This document shows, in pieces, positions 15,619 through 26,070 of a stretch of 64,000 nt of DNA. A program made the position numbers and the translations under genes. This stretch comes from Bradyrhizobium neotropicale (GTDB lineage Bacteria; Pseudomonadota; Alphaproteobacteria; Rhizobiales; Xanthobacteraceae): the NCBI RefSeq assembly GCF_001641695.1, contig NZ_LSEF01000061.1:1-64000 (forward strand), given 5' to 3'. The notes below the pieces were generated by a model. It saw only the letters and a program-made list of their open reading frames with translations. It did no database searches and was not told the origin of the DNA. How positions within the stretch are numbered: the stretch's first letter is position 1; every line of letters begins with the position of its first letter.

Positions 15619-15907
15619 GGCTTTCCAGCCCCGAGAGGGAATGCAAAATCCCGGTAAGAATGGGTCTGCATGGACCGTGCCAAGGTTCATTGGCCCGCCA
15701 AGGACGCGGCGCCGACCGTCGCGATGACCGGAATCATCGCTGTCACAGTCCGGAATCCGGCGATTGGCTCGGCCTAGTCGATCTACCTAAAGCTTAGTCC
15801 ATTCGGGCGAGGAACGCCTTGCGGCACATCGCGAACAAATTGGGACACGGCCAAATTCACTTTGGGACACTGAGGGTTAAAGAGGGACAGTACCCAAGTG
15901 CGCAAAA

Positions 15908-15922
15908 GAACATATTGCGAAC
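15908..15922 (+). promoter_or_regulatory. LexA (SOS) box of recA
   Basis: GAACATATTGCGAAC matches the alphaproteobacterial SOS box, the direct repeat GAAC-N7-GAAC (read on the other strand GTTC-N7-GTTC). It overlaps the -35 element of the predicted recA promoter, so bound LexA would block transcription until DNA damage triggers its cleavage. Confidence 0.88.
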
Positions 15923-15943
15923 ATGGAACAGATGGGGTACATT
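15915..15943 (+). promoter_or_regulatory. recA: recA sigma-70 promoter
   Basis: TTGCGA (15915-15920), a 17-base spacer and TACATT (15938-15943) make a good housekeeping promoter, with transcription expected to begin near 15950, about 65 bp before the recA start. The LexA box covers the -35. Confidence 0.7.
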
Positions 15944-16014
15944 GCTCCCATCGCCGACCTGCTTCGCCAATCGTTTGTCCATCTCGCGAATCCCCGCCAT
16001 AAGGAGCACGACCA

Positions 16015-17103
<1,089 letters not shown>

Positions 17104-17227
17104 GCTTCAACAGGTAGAGTTTTCGCGAGGAGCAGGCGCTGAGGACGTTGAGTTGCCGACGTCTTCGGCGCCCGTTTCGTTTTGGACGGATCGCAAATGA
17201 TCCGCAGGATGAGTTGAGTGAAAACGC

Positions 17228-17270
17228 AACCCATCGCCTTGTTCAGCGTCGAAGACTGTGGCGATGGGTT
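17228..17270. terminator. bidirectional terminator between recA and gcvP
   Basis: AACCCATCGCC (17228-17238) pairs with GGCGATGGGTT (17260-17270), 21-base loop, with TTTT at the right end. It separates the convergent recA and gcvP genes. Confidence 0.65.
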
Positions 17271-17300
17271 TTGCTTCGCTCAACCCATCCGACGAATCCC

Positions 17301-20168
17301 TCACTCCGCCGCCTGCGCGTAGTCGCTCACCGGCGGGCAGGAGCACACGAGGTTACGATCGCCATAGACGTTGTCGACGCGTCCGACCGGGGACCAGTAT
17401 TTGTCGGTGCGCGAGGTGCTGGCCGGGAAGCAGCCTTCCGCGCGGGTGTAGGCGCGGGCCCAGTTGTCGTCGGCGATGTCGTGCACGGTGTGCGGCGCGT
17501 TGCGCAAGGGCGAGGCCTCGATCTTGAAGCGGCCGGCCTCGACCTCGGCGATCTCCTTGCGGATTGCGATCATCGCGTCGCAGAAGCGGTCCAGCTCCGC
17601 CTTCGATTCCGACTCGGTCGGTTCGATCATCAAGGTGCCCGGCACGGGGAAGCTCATGGTCGGGGCGTGGAAGCCATAGTCGATCAGGCGTTTTGCGATG
17701 TCGTCGACGGTGACGCCGCTCGTCGTCTTGAGCGGCCGCGGGTCGACGATGCATTCATGAGCGACGCGTCCCCTCGCGTTCTTGTAGAGCACCGGGAAGT
17801 GCGGCTCGAGCTTTGCTGCGACGTAGTTGGCGTTGAGGATCGCGATCTCGGTCGCGCGCATCAGACCTTCGCCGCCCATCATCAGGATGTAGATGTAGGA
17901 GATGGTCAGGATCGACGCCGAGCCGAACGGCGCGGCCGAGACCGGGCCGACCGGCGCGTCGGCATGGGTCGCGGGATGGTCCGGCAGGAACGGGGCGAGA
18001 TGTGCTCTCACGCCGATCGGGCCCATGCCCGGGCCGCCGCCGCCATGCGGGATGCAGAAAGTCTTGTGCAAATTGAGATGGCTGACATCGGCGCCGTAGT
18101 CGCCGGGCCTGGACAGGCCGACCTGCGCGTTCAGGTTGGCGCCGTCGAGATAGACCTGGCCGCCATGGCCGTGGACGATGTCGCAGATCTCGCGGATGTG
18201 CTCCTCGAACACGCCATGCGTCGAGGGGTAGGTGATCATCACTGCGGCGAGGTCGTTCGAATGCACTTGCGCCTTGGCGCGGAGATCATTGACGTCGACG
18301 TCGCCGTTCTTCTCGCAGGCAACCACCACGACGTCCATGCCGACCATCGCGGCGGAGGCCGGGTTTGTGCCGTGGGCGGAGGAGGGGATCAGGCAGACCT
18401 TGCGGTGGCTTTCACCGCGCGAGGCATGATAGCCGCGGATCGCGAGCAGGCCGGCATATTCTCCTTGCGCGCCCGAATTCGGCTGCAGCGAGATCGCGTC
18501 ATAGCCGGTGATGTCGCACAGCCATTTTTCCAGCCGCGCGAACAGCGCGTGATAGCCCTTGGCCTGCTCGCGCGGCGCGAAGGGATGCAAGGACCCGAAC
18601 TCCGGCCAGGTCAGCGGCATCATCTCGGTGGTCGCATTCAGCTTCATGGTGCAGGATCCCAGCGGGATCATCGCGCGGTCGAGTGCGAGGTCGCGATCGC
18701 TGAGCTTGCGCATGTAGCGCAGCATCTCGGTTTCCGAGCGATGCGCGTGGAACACCGGATGGGTGAGGAAGCCGGTCGCGCGCTTCAAGGCATCCGGCAG
18801 CGCTTCTCGCGTCGCCGCGTCGATCTCGGCATAGGACAAGCTGCCGCCGAAAGCGCGCCAGACTGCTTCGACCGTCGCAGGCGTCGTGGTCTCGTCCAAC
18901 GCGATGCGCAGGCCTGCACCGCCGAGGCCGAGATTGATCTTCTCGCCGACGGCGCGCGCGACGATCGCCTCGCGCTGCGCGCCGGCATCCACTGTCACCG
19001 TGTCAAAAAAGCTTTCCGACTGCGGCGCGAAGCCGAGCTTGCGCAGGCCGGCGGCCAGCACGGCGGTGCGGCGATGCACGGTGCGCGCGATCTGCGTCAA
19101 GCCTTCGGGGCCGTGATAAACCGCATACATCGACGCGATCACGGCGAGCAGCACCTGCGCGGTGCAGATGTTGGAGGTCGCCTTCTCGCGGCGGATATGC
19201 TGCTCGCGGGTCTGCAGCGCGAGGCGATAGGCGGGCGCGCCGCGGGAGTCGACGGAGAGGCCGACGATGCGGCCGGGCAGCGAGCGCTTCAGCGCATCGC
19301 GCACCGCCATGTAAGCGGCGTGCGGTCCACCATAGCCCATCGGCACGCCAAAGCGCTGCGCCGAGCCGATCGCGATGTCGGCCCCCAACTCGCCGGGCGA
19401 GGCGAGAAGCGTCAGCGCCAGCAGATCGGCGGCAACGATCGCGAGTGCGCCTTTGGCGCGCAGTGTCGCAATCGCGGGCCGCAGATCGCGCACCGCACCC
19501 GAAGAGCCCGGATATTGCAGCAGCGCGCCGAGCACGTCTGCCTTGTCGAGATCAGCGAGGGGATCGCCGACGATCAGATTCCAGCCCAGGGGCTCTGCGC
19601 GGGTGCGCATCACTGCGAGGGTCTGCGGATGCACGTCCCTGTCGACGAAGAAGGCTTTCGCCTTCACCTGCGAGTGCCGCTCGGCGAGCGCCATCGCCTC
19701 GGCCGCGGCGGTTGCTTCGTCCAGCAGCGAGGCATTGGCGACATCGAGCCCGGTGAGGTCGCAGATCATGGTCTGGAAATTGAACAGCGCCTCCAGCCGG
19801 CCCTGGCTGATCTCGGGCTGATACGGCGTGTAGGCGGTGTACCAGGCCGGGTTCTCCAAAATGTTGCGCTGGATCACCGCGGGCAGGATCGTGCCGGAAT
19901 AGCCTTGGCCGATCAGCGAGGTGAACACCTTGTTCTGAGCCGCGAGTTCGCCCATATGCGCGATCGCTTCGGTCTCGCTCAAGGGCTTGCCGAGATCGAG
20001 CGGGCTGGCCTGTCGGATCGAGGCGGGCAGCGTCTCCGCCATCAGCGCGTCGACGCTTTTTGCGCCGACGGCGTCCAGCATCGCGGCGACATCGCGCGCC
20101 GAGGGGCCGATATGGCGACGGACGAAGGTGGCGGCGGTCTCGCCGCTGGATTTGCGGTGCGCGGTCAT
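17301..20168 (-). CDS. gcvP: glycine dehydrogenase (decarboxylating), P-protein
   Basis: A 955-residue single-chain P-protein (alpha and beta halves fused). It decarboxylates glycine and passes the aminomethyl group to the lipoyl arm of GcvH. The PLP lysine is in VSHLNLHKTFCIPHGGGGPG, and the second-half signature SSAHGTNPASAAMVGMDVVV is present. The start at 20168 (MTAHRKSSGETAA) has GGAG six bases upstream; the ATG at 20180 is an alternative. It is the last gene of gcvT-gcvH-gcvP, 18 bp after gcvH, and is controlled by the glycine riboswitch upstream of gcvT. Confidence 0.97.
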   Translation of the reverse strand: MTAHRKSSGETAATFVRRHIGPSARDVAAMLDAVGAKSVDALMAETLPASIRQASPLDLGKPLSETEAIAHMGELAAQNKVFTSLIGQGYSGTILPAVIQRNILENPAWYTAYTPYQPEISQGRLEALFNFQTMICDLTGLDVANASLLDEATAAAEAMALAERHSQVKAKAFFVDRDVHPQTLAVMRTRAEPLGWNLIVGDPLADLDKADVLGALLQYPGSSGAVRDLRPAIATLRAKGALAIVAADLLALTLLASPGELGADIAIGSAQRFGVPMGYGGPHAAYMAVRDALKRSLPGRIVGLSVDSRGAPAYRLALQTREQHIRREKATSNICTAQVLLAVIASMYAVYHGPEGLTQIARTVHRRTAVLAAGLRKLGFAPQSESFFDTVTVDAGAQREAIVARAVGEKINLGLGGAGLRIALDETTTPATVEAVWRAFGGSLSYAEIDAATREALPDALKRATGFLTHPVFHAHRSETEMLRYMRKLSDRDLALDRAMIPLGSCTMKLNATTEMMPLTWPEFGSLHPFAPREQAKGYHALFARLEKWLCDITGYDAISLQPNSGAQGEYAGLLAIRGYHASRGESHRKVCLIPSSAHGTNPASAAMVGMDVVVVACEKNGDVDVNDLRAKAQVHSNDLAAVMITYPSTHGVFEEHIREICDIVHGHGGQVYLDGANLNAQVGLSRPGDYGADVSHLNLHKTFCIPHGGGGPGMGPIGVRAHLAPFLPDHPATHADAPVGPVSAAPFGSASILTISYIYILMMGGEGLMRATEIAILNANYVAAKLEPHFPVLYKNARGRVAHECIVDPRPLKTTSGVTVDDIAKRLIDYGFHAPTMSFPVPGTLMIEPTESESKAELDRFCDAMIAIRKEIAEVEAGRFKIEASPLRNAPHTVHDIADDNWARAYTRAEGCFPASTSRTDKYWSPVGRVDNVYGDRNLVCSCPPVSDYAQAAE

Positions 20169-20186
20169 CGCTTGCTCCATCGCTCT

Positions 20187-20555
20187 CTAAGCCGTGTGCG
20201 CCTTGTAGGCGGCTTCATCCATGAGTCCGCCGAGCTCGCTCTTGTCGGCGATCTTGATCTTGAAGAACCAGGCCTTGCCTTGCGCATCCGAATTGACCAG
20301 CGCCGGTTCGCTCGCGAGACCTTCGTTCACCTCGAGCACCTCGCCGGAGATCGGCGCGTAGACGTCGGAGGCGGCCTTCACCGACTCGACCACCGCGGCA
20401 GCTTCCGTCTTCTTGAGCGCGCGGCCGACCTTGGGCAGTTCGACGAACACGACATCGCCGAGTTGCTGCTGCGCGTAGTCGGTGATGCCGACGGTGGCGA
20501 CATCGCCGTCGATGGCCAGCCACTCATGGTCGGAGGTGTACAGCGTCGTGGTCAT
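20187..20555 (-). CDS. gcvH: glycine cleavage system H protein
   Basis: A 122-residue lipoyl carrier that shuttles the aminomethyl group from GcvP to GcvT. The lipoylated lysine is K60 in VVESVKAASD, in the normal family position, and SGEVLEVNE follows. Length and sequence are typical. It starts 9 bp after gcvT and is followed by gcvP. Confidence 0.97.
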   Translation of the reverse strand: MTTTLYTSDHEWLAIDGDVATVGITDYAQQQLGDVVFVELPKVGRALKKTEAAAVVESVKAASDVYAPISGEVLEVNEGLASEPALVNSDAQGKAWFFKIKIADKSELGGLMDEAAYKAHTA

Positions 20556-20564
20556 TCTCGATCC

Positions 20565-21698
20565 TCAGCGTTTGTAGGTATTTTTCACGAAAGGCATGGC
20601 GGCGACTTGCAGGGCCAAGCGCTGGCCGCGCACCTCGGCAAACAGTTGTGTGCCGAGCGCGCTCTGCGCGGTGGGCACGCAGCCCATCGCAACCGGCGCA
20701 TTCAGGCTCGGGCCAAAACCGCCCGATGTGACCTTTCCGATCGGCTCGCTCGACGTCGCATCGGCAAACAGCGGCGCGCCCTCGCGCACCGGCGCGCGCC
20801 CCTCGGCGCGCAGGCCGACGCGGCGGCGGCTCGCGCCCTGGTCGAAATCGGCGAGGATCTTCGCCGCGCCGGGAAAGCCGCCGGTGCGGCGGCTCTTCTG
20901 CACCGACCATTCCAGCGCCGCCTCGACCGGCGTGGTGGTGGTGTCGATGTCGTGGCCGTAGAGGCAGAGACCTGCCTCGAGCCGCAGGCTGTCGCGCGCT
21001 CCGAGCCCGATCGGCAGCACGTCGGAATTGTCGAGCAGCGCCTTGGCCAGCCGCTCGGCATCGCCTGCGGGAACCGAGATCTCGAACCCGTCCTCGCCGG
21101 TATAGCCCGAGCGCGACACGAAGCAGTCGATGCCGTCGACCTTGCGCGGGCCCGCATCCATGAATTTCATCGCGGACGCCTCTGCACAGAATTTCGCCAG
21201 CACGGCTTCGGCCTTCGGGCCCTGCAGCGCGATCAGCGCGCGGTCGGCAAGCGAATCGATGATGCAGTCATCCGAGAGACGCGCGCGCAGATGCGCTTCG
21301 TCCTCGGCCTTGCAGGCGGCGTTGACGACCAGAAACAGGTGATCGCCGAAATTGGCGACCATCAAATCGTCCAGGATGCCGCCGTCCGCATTGGTGAACT
21401 GGGCATAGCGCTGCCGTCCCGGTGCGAGCGCCACGATGTCCTGCGGCACCAGGCGTTCCAGCGCCTTCGCCGCATCCTCGAGCCTGCCGGATTTCGGCAG
21501 CAAGCGGATCTGGCCCATATGGGACACGTCGAACAGGCCCGCCGATGACCGGGTGTGAACGTGTTCCTTCAGCACGCCCGCGGGGTACTGCACGGGCATT
21601 TCATAGCCCGCGAACGGCACCATCTTGCCGCCGAGGGACACGTGCAGGGCGTAGAGGGGGGTGCGTCTGAGGGAGTTTTGGTCGTCGCGTGCAAGCAT
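20565..21698 (-). CDS. gcvT: aminomethyltransferase, T-protein of glycine cleavage
   Basis: A 377-residue T-protein that releases ammonia from the H-protein and forms methylene-tetrahydrofolate. Typical segments are GKMVPFAGYEMPVQY, SAGLFDVSHMGQI and YTGEDGFEISV. The start at 21698 (MLARDDQNSLRRTPL) follows a poor ribosome site (GAGGG) just after the riboswitch. The longer open frame to 21800 would run through the riboswitch. First gene of the operon. Confidence 0.96.
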   Translation of the reverse strand: MLARDDQNSLRRTPLYALHVSLGGKMVPFAGYEMPVQYPAGVLKEHVHTRSSAGLFDVSHMGQIRLLPKSGRLEDAAKALERLVPQDIVALAPGRQRYAQFTNADGGILDDLMVANFGDHLFLVVNAACKAEDEAHLRARLSDDCIIDSLADRALIALQGPKAEAVLAKFCAEASAMKFMDAGPRKVDGIDCFVSRSGYTGEDGFEISVPAGDAERLAKALLDNSDVLPIGLGARDSLRLEAGLCLYGHDIDTTTTPVEAALEWSVQKSRRTGGFPGAAKILADFDQGASRRRVGLRAEGRAPVREGAPLFADATSSEPIGKVTSGGFGPSLNAPVAMGCVPTAQSALGTQLFAEVRGQRLALQVAAMPFVKNTYKR

Positions 21699-21749
21699 CA
21701 CAGGGGCCCTCGCGGTTCCCGGGGAGGATTCCCCGTCGAAACCAGTCGA

Positions 21750-21926
21750 AGCCCCATCTGTCGCTGTGCCTGAGAGTATTATCCCGTCGGCGGGTGCCAC
21801 CCGGGCCTCAAGCCCGTCGGCGCCTCTTTCCAGATGCTGTCAAAGCCACGCGGTCCTTTTGCCTGAGAGTTTCCGGGGCGGTTGCTCCTTCGGCGCCGGC
21901 TACCAAAAGCCGGTCTCTCCCGACGT
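21750..21926 (-). promoter_or_regulatory. tandem glycine riboswitch
   Basis: Two aptamers lie between the promoter region and gcvT on the minus strand. Aptamer 1 (about 21846-21926) carries the conserved GCGCCGAAGGAGCAA core and CTCAGGCAAAAGGAC. Aptamer 2 (about 21750-21838) repeats GGCGCC and ACTCTCAGGC. In alphaproteobacteria this class turns on the glycine cleavage operon when glycine is plentiful. The start codon of gcvT lies about 50 bp downstream. Confidence 0.95.
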
Positions 21927-22155
21927 GGCCGTACGATACAGGTAGGTACAGAACACAGCCGGGCCAAGCCTGTCAACGCGGCCAAAATGGCTATCAACGG
22001 TCGATTGCGCGCCTGCGGCAACCCTCTGATCTGTCTGCACAGTTTCTGGACAGCGAAGCTGGCCTTGTCTAAAAGCGCATTGGCCCGCAGATATCAGCCT
22101 AAATCACAGGTTTGGATGGCGTGAAGCGGGTCCAAGCACACCCGATTGGATGAAC

Positions 22156-24834
22156 ATGAGCGGCGTCAACGAGATCAGGTCGACCTTTCTGAACTTCTTT
22201 GCCAAGAACGGCCACGAGATCGTGCCGTCCTCGCCATTGGTGCCGCGCAACGACCCGACGTTGATGTTCACCAATGCGGGCATGGTGCAGTTCAAGAACG
22301 TCTTCACCGGCATGGAGAAGCGGCCCTACCAGCGCGCCACCACCTCGCAGAAATGCGTGCGCGCGGGCGGCAAGCACAACGACCTCGACAATGTTGGCTA
22401 CACCGCGCGCCATCTCACCTTCTTCGAGATGCTCGGCAATTTCTCTTTCGGCGACTACTTCAAGGAGCGCGCGATCGAGCTCGCCTGGAATCTGATCACC
22501 AAGGATTTCGGGCTGAAGAAGGACAAGCTGCTCGTCACCGTCTATCACACCGACGACGAGGCCGCCGGCTTGTGGAAGAAGATCGCGGGCTTCTCCGACG
22601 ACCGCATCATCCGCATCCCGACCTCGGACAATTTCTGGGCGATGGGCGATACCGGCCCGTGCGGTCCGTGCTCGGAGATCTTCATCGATCGCGGCGAGCA
22701 CATCTGGGGCGGACCTCCGGGCAGCCCGGAAGAGGACGGCGACCGCTTCCTCGAATTCTGGAATCTCGTGTTCATGCAGTACGAGCAGGTGACGAAGGAG
22801 GAGCGCGTGCCGCTGCCGCGTCCCTCGATCGACACCGGCATGGGCCTGGAGCGCATGGCCTGCATCCTGCAGGGCGTCGACAGCGTGTTCGAGACCGATT
22901 TGTTCCGTCAGTTGATCGATGCGACCGCATCCGCGCTGGGCAGCGGGCCGAATGAGCAGACCGTCGCCTCGTTCCGGGTCATCGCCGATCATCTGCGCTC
23001 CTCGGCCTTCCTCGTCTCCGACGGCGTGCTGCCCTCGAACGAGGGCCGCGGCTATGTGCTGCGCCGGATCATGCGCCGCGCGATGCGCCATGCGCAGCTT
23101 CTGGGCGCGAAAGAACCGCTGATGCATCGCCTCGTCTGGGCGCTGGTGCGTGAGATGGGCCAGGCCTATCCGGAGCTGGTGCGCGCGGAGAAGCTGATCG
23201 AGGAAACGCTGCGGCTGGAAGAGACCCGTTTCCGCAAGACGCTGGTGCGCGGCCTTGCGATCCTCGACGAGAAGAGCTCGGGCTTGAAGAAGGGCGACAT
23301 GTTCGACGGCGACGTCGCCTTCACGCTCTATGATACCTACGGCTTCCCGCTCGACCTGACGCAGGACGCGCTGAAGTCGCGCGGCATCAGTGTCGACCAG
23401 TCCGCCTTCACCGATGCGATGGAGCGCCAGCGCGAGAAGGCGCGCGCGTCATGGGCGGGCTCGGGCGAGGCCGCCAGCGAAGCGATCTGGTTCCCGCTGC
23501 GCGAGCGGCTAGGGGCCACCGAATTCCTCGGTTACGAGACCGAGAGCGCCGAAGGCGTCGTTGCGGCGCTGGTGAAGGACGGCAAGGAAACCGACAGCCT
23601 CAAGGCTGGCGAGACCGGCTCGATCGTTCTGAACCAGACGCCGTTCTATGCGGAATCTGGCGGTCAGGTCGGTGATACCGGCGTAATGGTCGGCGAGGGC
23701 GGGATCAAATTCCGCGTCACCGAGACGCAGAAGAAGGTCGGCGATCTCTTCGTTCATACCGGCACGGTGGAGCAGGGCACGCTGAAGGCCGGCACGGCGC
23801 TGCAGCTCGACGTCGATCATACGCGCCGGTCATCGATCCGCGCCAATCACTCGGCGACGCATCTGCTCCACGAGGCGCTGCGCCAGGTGCTCGGCGACCA
23901 CATCGCCCAGCGCGGCTCGCTGGTCGCGCCCGACCGGCTGCGCTTCGACTTCGTGCATCCGAAGCCGATCACGGCCGAGGAGCTCGCCCGTGTCGAGGAC
24001 ATCGCCAACGATGTGGTGCTGGAGAATGACGAGGTCACGACCCGCATCATGGGCGTTGACGAGGCCCGCGAGGCCGGCGCCCGCGCGCTGTTCGGCGAGA
24101 AATATGGCGATGAGGTCCGCGTCGTCTCGATGGGCAAGACCGCGCGCGAGCACGGTGCCAATGCGCTCGGCTGGTCGGTCGAGCTCTGCGGCGGCACCCA
24201 TGTCAAGCGCACCGGCGATATCGGCCTGATCACGCTGACGGGCGAGAGCGCGGTTGCTTCCGGCGTCCGCCGCATCGAGGCGCTGACCGGACGTTTCGCA
24301 CGCAAGCATGCCAATGACACCATGGCGCTGGCGAAGACCGCGGCGGCCGAGCTGCGTACCTCGATCGAGGATGTCCCGGCGCGCATCACCGCGCTGATGG
24401 ACGAGCGCAAGAAGCTGGAGCGCGAGCTGTCTGACGCGCGCAAGAAGCTCGCGATGGGCGGCGGCGCGTCCGCCGCCAACGGCGCGGCGGCAGGCGTGCG
24501 CGAGGTCGGCGACGTCAAGCTGATGGCGCGTGCGGTCGAGGGCATCGAGATGAAGGATCTCAAGAGCCTCGCCGACGACGGCAAGAAGCAGATCGGCTCC
24601 GGCGTGGTCGCCATCGTCGGCGTCACCGAGGATGGCAAGGCCGGGGTCGTGGTCGGCGTCACGCCGGATCTCACCTCGCGCTTCAACGCCGTGAACCTCG
24701 TTCGTGTCGCCTCCGAAGCGCTCGGCGGCAAGGGCGGCGGCGGCCGGCCCGACATGGCGCAGGCCGGCGGGCCCGATGGCGCCAACGCAGCGGCGGCGCT
24801 GTCGGCGATCGAAAAAGCCATGATCGGCGCTTAA
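22156..24834 (+). CDS. alaS: alanyl-tRNA synthetase
   Basis: An 892-residue AlaRS. The aminoacylation core begins at MSGVNEIRSTFLNFFAKNGH, with motif 2 RATTSQKCVRAGGKHNDLDN. The editing domain carries its zinc site: HSATHLLH at about residue 565 and CGGTH at about 678. The C-terminal domain ends with a glycine/alanine-rich stretch. The start at 22156 is preferred because the conserved N-terminus begins there; an in-frame ATG two codons earlier is possible. A K+ channel gene follows after 5 bp. Confidence 0.97.
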   Translation: MSGVNEIRSTFLNFFAKNGHEIVPSSPLVPRNDPTLMFTNAGMVQFKNVFTGMEKRPYQRATTSQKCVRAGGKHNDLDNVGYTARHLTFFEMLGNFSFGDYFKERAIELAWNLITKDFGLKKDKLLVTVYHTDDEAAGLWKKIAGFSDDRIIRIPTSDNFWAMGDTGPCGPCSEIFIDRGEHIWGGPPGSPEEDGDRFLEFWNLVFMQYEQVTKEERVPLPRPSIDTGMGLERMACILQGVDSVFETDLFRQLIDATASALGSGPNEQTVASFRVIADHLRSSAFLVSDGVLPSNEGRGYVLRRIMRRAMRHAQLLGAKEPLMHRLVWALVREMGQAYPELVRAEKLIEETLRLEETRFRKTLVRGLAILDEKSSGLKKGDMFDGDVAFTLYDTYGFPLDLTQDALKSRGISVDQSAFTDAMERQREKARASWAGSGEAASEAIWFPLRERLGATEFLGYETESAEGVVAALVKDGKETDSLKAGETGSIVLNQTPFYAESGGQVGDTGVMVGEGGIKFRVTETQKKVGDLFVHTGTVEQGTLKAGTALQLDVDHTRRSSIRANHSATHLLHEALRQVLGDHIAQRGSLVAPDRLRFDFVHPKPITAEELARVEDIANDVVLENDEVTTRIMGVDEAREAGARALFGEKYGDEVRVVSMGKTAREHGANALGWSVELCGGTHVKRTGDIGLITLTGESAVASGVRRIEALTGRFARKHANDTMALAKTAAAELRTSIEDVPARITALMDERKKLERELSDARKKLAMGGGASAANGAAAGVREVGDVKLMARAVEGIEMKDLKSLADDGKKQIGSGVVAIVGVTEDGKAGVVVGVTPDLTSRFNAVNLVRVASEALGGKGGGGRPDMAQAGGPDGANAAAALSAIEKAMIGA

Positions 24835-24839
24835 ATCCC

Positions 24840-26066
24840 ATGCGCCTCGTTCCGCGAGGACGTGGGCTTCGCGATCCCAATCTGAGGGATCGCCTCTACG
24901 AATTGCTCGAGCACGATCCGCTGGCTTATTCCGTCGGCTCGCGCTTCATCCAGCTCATCATCGGCGTGATCGTGCTCGACGTGGTGGCGATGACGCTCGC
25001 CTCGGTGCCGGAGCTGGACGCGCAGTTCGGCGCGCTGTTCTCGGCGATCAAGATCCTGGCCGTGATCGTGTTCGCGCTGGAATATGTCGCGCGGCTGTGG
25101 ACGGTGGCGGGCCACACGCAGCGCGGGGCCTCGCCGCTCGCGGACCGACTCGGCTATGTCTTCTCCGCGCTCGGCATCATCGACCTCATGGCGTTCCTCC
25201 CCGCCGGGATCGTGCTGGCGACAGGCCGGCACGCGACGCTCGCCGCGCTCGGCGTGCTGCCGTTCTTCAAGCTGGTGCGCTATTCGCCGGCGATGCGCTC
25301 GCTGCTTGCTGCCATTCACGCCGAGCGGCGGGCGCTGATCGGTTGCGTCGTCATCCTGGTCGGCGTGGTGCTCACCTTCGCCTCGCTGCTCTACGCCATC
25401 GAGCGTGAGGTACAGCCGGATAAGCTCGGCACCATTCCGCAGGCGATGTGGTGGGCGATCGTGACGCTCGGCACCGTCGGCTATGGCGACGTCGTGCCGG
25501 TGACGGCGCTCGGAAAATTCGTTTCCGTCTTCGCCATCATCAGCGGCTTCGCCATGATCGCGCTGCCAGTCGCGATCATCTCCACCGCCTTTGCCGAGGA
25601 GGTGAAGCGGCGCGATTTCGTCGTCACCTGGGGCATGCTGGCGCGGGTGCCGCTGTTCTCGAACCTCTCGGCATCGGAGATCGCCGACATCATGCGGCTC
25701 CTGCGGGCACGCACCATCGAGCAGGGCGAGATCCTGGTTCGCCGTGGCGATGCTGCCTCGTCGATGTATTTCATCACGGCCGGCGAGGTCGAGATTTCAC
25801 TGCCGAGCCAGCGTGTGCGGCTTGCCGACGGCACTTTCTTCGGCGAGATCGCACTGCTGCACAAAACCAAACGCAGCGGCACGGTGACCGCCACGCGCAA
25901 GACCCGCCTCCTGGTGCTCGACGCCCAGCATTTTCATGCCCTGATCGAACGCATGCCGACGCTCGCCGCGCATGTGCACAAGACGGCCAAGGCGCGGCTC
26001 GAAGAGACGGGCGACCTCGCGGCGACAGAACTGGCGCAGGCGGAGAACGAGGACACCGACCGCTGA
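24840..26066 (+). CDS. cyclic-nucleotide-gated potassium channel, MloK1-like
   Basis: A 408-residue six-helix channel. The S4-like helix is LPFFKLVRYSPAMRSLLAAI, the selectivity filter TLGTVGYGD is at about residues 208-216, and the S6 gate helix follows. Residues 275-390 are a cyclic-nucleotide-binding domain with the phosphate-binding cassette FGEIALLHKTKRSGT. This is the MlotiK1 layout, in which cAMP opens a tetrameric K+ channel without a C-linker. It begins 5 bp after alaS without an obvious ribosome site, which suggests translational coupling. Confidence 0.93.
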   Translation: MRLVPRGRGLRDPNLRDRLYELLEHDPLAYSVGSRFIQLIIGVIVLDVVAMTLASVPELDAQFGALFSAIKILAVIVFALEYVARLWTVAGHTQRGASPLADRLGYVFSALGIIDLMAFLPAGIVLATGRHATLAALGVLPFFKLVRYSPAMRSLLAAIHAERRALIGCVVILVGVVLTFASLLYAIEREVQPDKLGTIPQAMWWAIVTLGTVGYGDVVPVTALGKFVSVFAIISGFAMIALPVAIISTAFAEEVKRRDFVVTWGMLARVPLFSNLSASEIADIMRLLRARTIEQGEILVRRGDAASSMYFITAGEVEISLPSQRVRLADGTFFGEIALLHKTKRSGTVTATRKTRLLVLDAQHFHALIERMPTLAAHVHKTAKARLEETGDLAATELAQAENEDTDR

Positions 26067-26070
26067 GCGA

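Larger units (their letters stand above)
15461..16014. other. 554-bp intergenic region upstream of recA
   Basis: No protein gene seen. It contains a small hairpin (CCGCCTC-ATTC-GAGGCGG, 15531-15548), a strong hairpin at 15591-15618 and, near its right end, the recA promoter with its LexA box. About 290 bp between the second hairpin and the LexA box hold nothing I can name. Confidence 0.5.

Noticed and set aside
17148..21548. A 1466-codon open frame on the plus strand
   Set aside because: It is antisense to gcvP, gcvH and gcvT, which are clear real genes; long antisense frames are common at this GC content and the product is low-complexity, rich in Arg, Gly, Asp and His.
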